Source: Rhodonellum psychrophilum GCM71 = DSM 17998
GTDB taxonomy: Bacteria; Bacteroidota; Bacteroidia; Cytophagales; Cyclobacteriaceae
Reading direction: 5' to 3'
Length of the DNA: 64,000 nt
Assembly: GCF_000381545.1 (NCBI RefSeq)
Contig: NZ_KB906674.1
Location: 461,814-525,813 of the forward strand
A program made the position numbers and the translations under genes. The notes beneath the pieces are model-generated. The model was not told the DNA's origin and made no database searches. It was given only the letters and a program-made list of their open reading frames with translations. This document shows, one piece after another, positions 60,474 through 64,000 of the stretch; within the stretch, counting starts at the first letter, position 1; each line of letters begins with the position of its first letter.

Positions 60474-61547
60474 ATGAATCCAAACAGATTGGTTTTTCTT
60501 GGCATTTTATTTTTAATGACTGTACTTTCCTGTAAGCAAGAGAAACCAGAAAGTCAGGACCAAACCCTAGAATCCTTCCGAGGAGAAGTAGCGGCCACCC
60601 TAGTGAATATTGCCATTGCTGAAAAAAAATCTTTTGACTATCTTATTAATGCATCCGGAAAACTGGAGGCGGTCAATCAAGTTAAAATCGTGGTACAGCG
60701 ACAGGGGATTTTGAACGAGCTTTATGTTAAGGAAGGAGATTTTGTGGAAAAAGGAAAAATCCTCGCCAGATTGGATGAATCCAATATCCAGTTCAATCTC
60801 GAGAAAGCCAAAATCCAAAGAAAAAATGCAGAAGCCAATTACCAGTCAGAGATTTTGAGTTTTCAAACCCTCATGGAATCCGGGGATACAGCAAAAATCG
60901 CGCGCATCCAAGACCAACTGAAAGCAAAAAGCGGTTTGTTTACCTCCGAGATAGAGATGAAAGAGGCGGAACTGGATCTCCAAAAAGGGGTTGTCATTGC
61001 CTCCATCTCCGGCAGAATAGCAGATCTCAAAATCAAGAAGGGAAGTTTGGTCTCTTCAGGAGAGGATTTGCTCGAAATCATCAACGTCAATCAGCTGGAG
61101 CTAAAAGTCAAGGTCCTCGAATCGGATATCAGTCAGATTTCCATTGGTCAAAGTGCCTCCATTTTCCCTGTAAGCGGAGGGGCTGGAGACATTCTGGGAA
61201 CAGTCCGCAGCATCAATCCCAAAGTGGATGATAATGGTCTCGTTCAGGTCAGTATTCAAGTCAGCGGCAACACTGGGCTTTTACCAGGGATGAATGCGAG
61301 AGCAGTCATCCGTTCTCCCCAAAATAACAGTATTGTAGTGCCAAAACAGGCTTTGGTTTACCGGTCGGGGAGACCAGTGGTCTTTACGGTCGAAAAAAAT
61401 GAATCCAAATGGAATTATGTGGAAGTCGGCAAAGACAACGGGAAAGAAGTTGAAATCCTCACCGGTATCGAAGTTAATGCCACGGTGATCACTTCCAACA
61501 ATCTTCAGCTGGCCCATCAGGCACCCATTCAAATCGCAAAAGACTAA
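60474..61547 (+). CDS. RND efflux periplasmic adaptor (membrane fusion protein), lipoprotein
   Basis: The product has 357 residues with a lipoprotein signal (lipobox TVLSC, Cys20). A lipoyl-like half (VVQRQGILNELYVKEGDFVE), a coiled-coil hairpin of about 55 residues on each side (LEKAKIQRKNAEANYQ, then QLKAKSGLFTSEIEMKEAEL), the second lipoyl half (SGRIADLKIKKGSLV) and a beta-barrel/membrane-proximal part (LPGMNARAVI, VVPKQALVYR) follow in order. It bridges the RND pump and an outer-membrane channel. The permease gene starts 5 nt downstream. Substrate is not evident. Confidence 0.93.
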   Translation: MNPNRLVFLGILFLMTVLSCKQEKPESQDQTLESFRGEVAATLVNIAIAEKKSFDYLINASGKLEAVNQVKIVVQRQGILNELYVKEGDFVEKGKILARLDESNIQFNLEKAKIQRKNAEANYQSEILSFQTLMESGDTAKIARIQDQLKAKSGLFTSEIEMKEAELDLQKGVVIASISGRIADLKIKKGSLVSSGEDLLEIINVNQLELKVKVLESDISQISIGQSASIFPVSGGAGDILGTVRSINPKVDDNGLVQVSIQVSGNTGLLPGMNARAVIRSPQNNSIVVPKQALVYRSGRPVVFTVEKNESKWNYVEVGKDNGKEVEILTGIEVNATVITSNNLQLAHQAPIQIAKD

Positions 61548-61552
61548 GGGCT

Positions 61553-64000
61553 ATGGTTAGATTTTTATTGGCGAGGCCTATCGCGGTTTTGATGACTTTT
61601 GTCGCCTTGATGGTGTTTAGCCTTATCGTTTTTCAATCTCTTCCGATTTCCCTTTTACCTCCCATCGATGTGCCACAGATTGTGGTCAAGATAAATTATC
61701 CCAATGCTTCCCCCGAAGCGATTGAGCAAAATGTGCTATCTCCCATCAGAGAAGGCTTGATGACACTCAAGGGGCTTGAAGACATGGAAAGTAAGGCTGG
61801 AGGGGAAGTTGGTACCATTCGGCTCAGCTTTGATTACGGCACTAAAATGGAATTGGCCTATATCGATGTCAATGAAAAAATAGATCGAATTACCAGCAGT
61901 TTACCTTCGGGACTTCCTAGGCCTCAGGTAATCCGAATCAATACCAATGACATCCCGGTGGTCAGGGTCCAAGTGACCCCAAAAGAAGGCATCAATTACA
62001 ATGAAGTCAGTTTGCTCGCAGAGAATGTCTTGAAAAAGAGACTGGAGCAATTGGAAGGTGTCTCCCTAGTGGATATCAATGGTAAAAAAGACCGTATCAT
62101 CACCATCAGTCCCAACCTTGCTGCACTCAGGGCTTTGGGCTTGACCACTGACAATGTGATCAATGCCATCCGATTTGGCAATGAAGAACTTCCGGGAATC
62201 AGTGTTGAAGATGGTCAATTCAGATATTACCTACGGCTTGCCACCAGAGTGGACACTCCCGAAGACATCATGAAACTTCCCGTCCCGGGAGAGGATGGTC
62301 TAGCGGTGGACCTGGGACGCGTGGCTGAGGTCAAGTACGAAATTAAAGAGCCCTTGGGGTATCATCTTACTGGGAGTCAAGAAGGCTTGGTCATCACGGT
62401 ACACAAACAGGCTTCTGCCAAAATGAACTTGTTGATTCCATTGATTTATGAATCATTGGAGGTGTTCAAAGCTGATTATCCAGAAGTAACCTTCGAACTG
62501 ACGCAGGATCAATCCATGTTGCTCAATGCCGGAATCAGCAACCTACAGACCAGCTTGCTATTCGGTGGACTGTTCGCCTTCGCGGTGTTGTTTGTCTTTA
62601 TCGGCAATTACCGCACACCGGTAATCATCGGGATCAGTTTGCCGACTTCCCTGATCATCAGTTTTTTGGTGTTTTACTTTTTTGACATTTCCATCAATGT
62701 GATTTCCCTCAGCGGTTTGGCCTTGGGCTTAGGGATGTTGATCGATAATGCCATCATTGTATTGGACAATATTACCCGCAAAAGAGCCGAAGGATTGGAT
62801 CTTTTTGAAGCCTGTGTAGAAGGGGTGAATGAAGTGCAGTCCGCATTGATCAGCTCCGTTTTGACCACACTGGCTGTTTTTATACCCTTGGTTTTCCTCA
62901 GCGGAATTTCAGGTGCCTTGTTTTATGATCAGGCGGTTTCGGTGGCAGCGATCCTTTTTGTTTCCCTTATGGTGGCCTTTATCTTCCTGCCGATGCTCTA
63001 TTATTTTTTCTTTAGGTCAAAGGGAGATAAAATAATGGACAATGAAAACAGCAAAGCATTTAGTGGCATTTTAAAGGGCTACAAAGCATTGTTTAGAAAG
63101 GTTTTCCTTAGAAGGAAATTGAGTTTAGGTATTTTTTTAATCTTGATTCCTGCAGGATTATCAATCGGTTTTTTCTTGGATACACAAGGGCTTCCACCCA
63201 TTGAAAAGTTTGATGTGATGGTGGAGATTGACTGGAATGAACCCATTGCGGCCTTGCAAAACAAAGACAGAATTGTCAGTTTGATGGAATCCATCAAGGG
63301 CAAATACAGCAAAGCGGAATCCGATATTGGTGTACGCCAATTTTTGTTATTTGATGGGGAAAGCTCTATTCAGAAGGCGAGTCTTTATTTCCTTTTTGAA
63401 AGCGAAAGTGAAAAAGAGGAACAAATGCGATTGCTGGGAAATCTGATTGCACAAAATTTTCCCCAAGCGGCTGTTGGCATTATGGATGCTCCTAATGCTT
63501 TTGATCAGCTTTTTAATTCCAATATGCCTTATTATGAAGTCCGATGGAAAGATCTTGCGACCAAAAAGCCAATTGAGGAAGCTAAAATGGATCAATGGCT
63601 GGAAGTATTTCCTGTGGATCAATGGGAACGTGGGCCGGCCTTGCAAAAAGAAGCCTCGGTGATTTTCAGGCTGGATGCAGCAAAAATGGCGCTTTACGGG
63701 ATTGATCTATCCAGGATTCAGGACCAGATTTTAAGGCTTTTCGGCAATTTTTCCATTACAGAGATCAAGCGGTTTGGAGAGATTACGCCGATCAGGTTAA
63801 AATCTAAGGACATTAATTTTGAACAGATGCTACAAACCAATTATTTGATTGGCAGAGACGGGAACGAATACGCCCTTGGTAATTTTATCTCTTTTACTTA
63901 CGAAAACCACTACAAGAATGTGACCGCTGACAAGGGAGGTATCTATCAATCTGTCACGTTGGAAAGCCAAAATCCTTCCGATTTCAATGCTGAAATTTCC
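61553..64000 (+). CDS. RND efflux transporter permease (5' part, truncated by window end)
   Basis: 816 codons are visible from the ATG at 61553; the family is about 1000-1050 residues, so roughly the last fifth is outside. It has TM1 at about 8-30 (VLMTFVALMVFSLIVF), the first periplasmic porter domain (about 35-330), the TM2-TM6 block (about 335-485), and the second porter half after TM7 (about 525-545). In TM4 the proton-relay position reads LIDNAIIVLDN: Asp398 is present but the second Asp of AcrB (Asp408) is Asn399. It is driven by the proton motive force. The cargo is unknown; no outer-membrane factor is seen in the window. Confidence 0.93.
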   Translation, partial: MVRFLLARPIAVLMTFVALMVFSLIVFQSLPISLLPPIDVPQIVVKINYPNASPEAIEQNVLSPIREGLMTLKGLEDMESKAGGEVGTIRLSFDYGTKMELAYIDVNEKIDRITSSLPSGLPRPQVIRINTNDIPVVRVQVTPKEGINYNEVSLLAENVLKKRLEQLEGVSLVDINGKKDRIITISPNLAALRALGLTTDNVINAIRFGNEELPGISVEDGQFRYYLRLATRVDTPEDIMKLPVPGEDGLAVDLGRVAEVKYEIKEPLGYHLTGSQEGLVITVHKQASAKMNLLIPLIYESLEVFKADYPEVTFELTQDQSMLLNAGISNLQTSLLFGGLFAFAVLFVFIGNYRTPVIIGISLPTSLIISFLVFYFFDISINVISLSGLALGLGMLIDNAIIVLDNITRKRAEGLDLFEACVEGVNEVQSALISSVLTTLAVFIPLVFLSGISGALFYDQAVSVAAILFVSLMVAFIFLPMLYYFFFRSKGDKIMDNENSKAFSGILKGYKALFRKVFLRRKLSLGIFLILIPAGLSIGFFLDTQGLPPIEKFDVMVEIDWNEPIAALQNKDRIVSLMESIKGKYSKAESDIGVRQFLLFDGESSIQKASLYFLFESESEKEEQMRLLGNLIAQNFPQAAVGIMDAPNAFDQLFNSNMPYYEVRWKDLATKKPIEEAKMDQWLEVFPVDQWERGPALQKEASVIFRLDAAKMALYGIDLSRIQDQILRLFGNFSITEIKRFGEITPIRLKSKDINFEQMLQTNYLIGRDGNEYALGNFISFTYENHYKNVTADKGGIYQSVTLESQNPSDFNAEIS

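Overview
The window is an ordinary chromosomal segment of a Bacteroidota bacterium, most likely of the order Cytophagales (Cyclobacteriaceae-like). Evidence for this: two SusC/SusD outer-membrane uptake pairs, lipoproteins with Bacteroidota-style signal peptides, promoters of the form TTTG-N19-TAnnTTTG, genes without clear Shine-Dalgarno sequences, and the tRNA-tuf-secE-nusG-rplKAJL-rpoBC gene order. Naming the order or family is an inference from overall protein character, because no search could be run.

Region 1 (1-13670) is a surface-uptake region. A SusC/SusD pair (10412 down to 5895, minus strand) is followed, after a strong hairpin, by a large FG-GAP/VCBS (CRTAC1-like) lipoprotein, a small lipoprotein of unknown family, and a second FG-GAP lipoprotein that runs off the left edge. 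The two FG-GAP proteins are paralogues. On the opposite strand lies a DUF5686-type outer-membrane protein with a carboxypeptidase-regulatory-like N-terminus.

Region 2 (14008-21005) holds a second SusC/SusD pair followed by a four-helix PepSY membrane protein. A PchR-like AraC regulator is transcribed divergently. A dyad lies over the divergent promoters. Together these look like a regulated siderophore or other metal-complex uptake locus, and this is the most interesting part of the window.

Region 3 (21075-25667) has pyrH-frr, an orphan biotin carrier protein and an M1 aminopeptidase lipoprotein.

Region 4 (25724-59944) is the translation and transcription core: tRNA-Tyr, tRNA-Gly, tRNA-Thr, tuf, tRNA-Trp, secE, nusG, rplKAJL, rpoB, rpoC, a DUF3467 gene, rpsL-rpsG-fusA-rpsJ, then the long S10-spc-alpha cluster from rplC to rplQ (with secY, map, infA, rpmJ and rpoA), then carA and eno. 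Strong terminators and consensus promoters divide it into transcription units.

Region 5 (60474-64000) starts an RND efflux operon: a lipoprotein adaptor and an RND permease truncated by the window end.

I saw no CRISPR array, prophage, insertion sequence, toxin-antitoxin pair or recognisable defence system. The accessory interest lies in regions 1 and 2 and in the regulatory DNA between genes.
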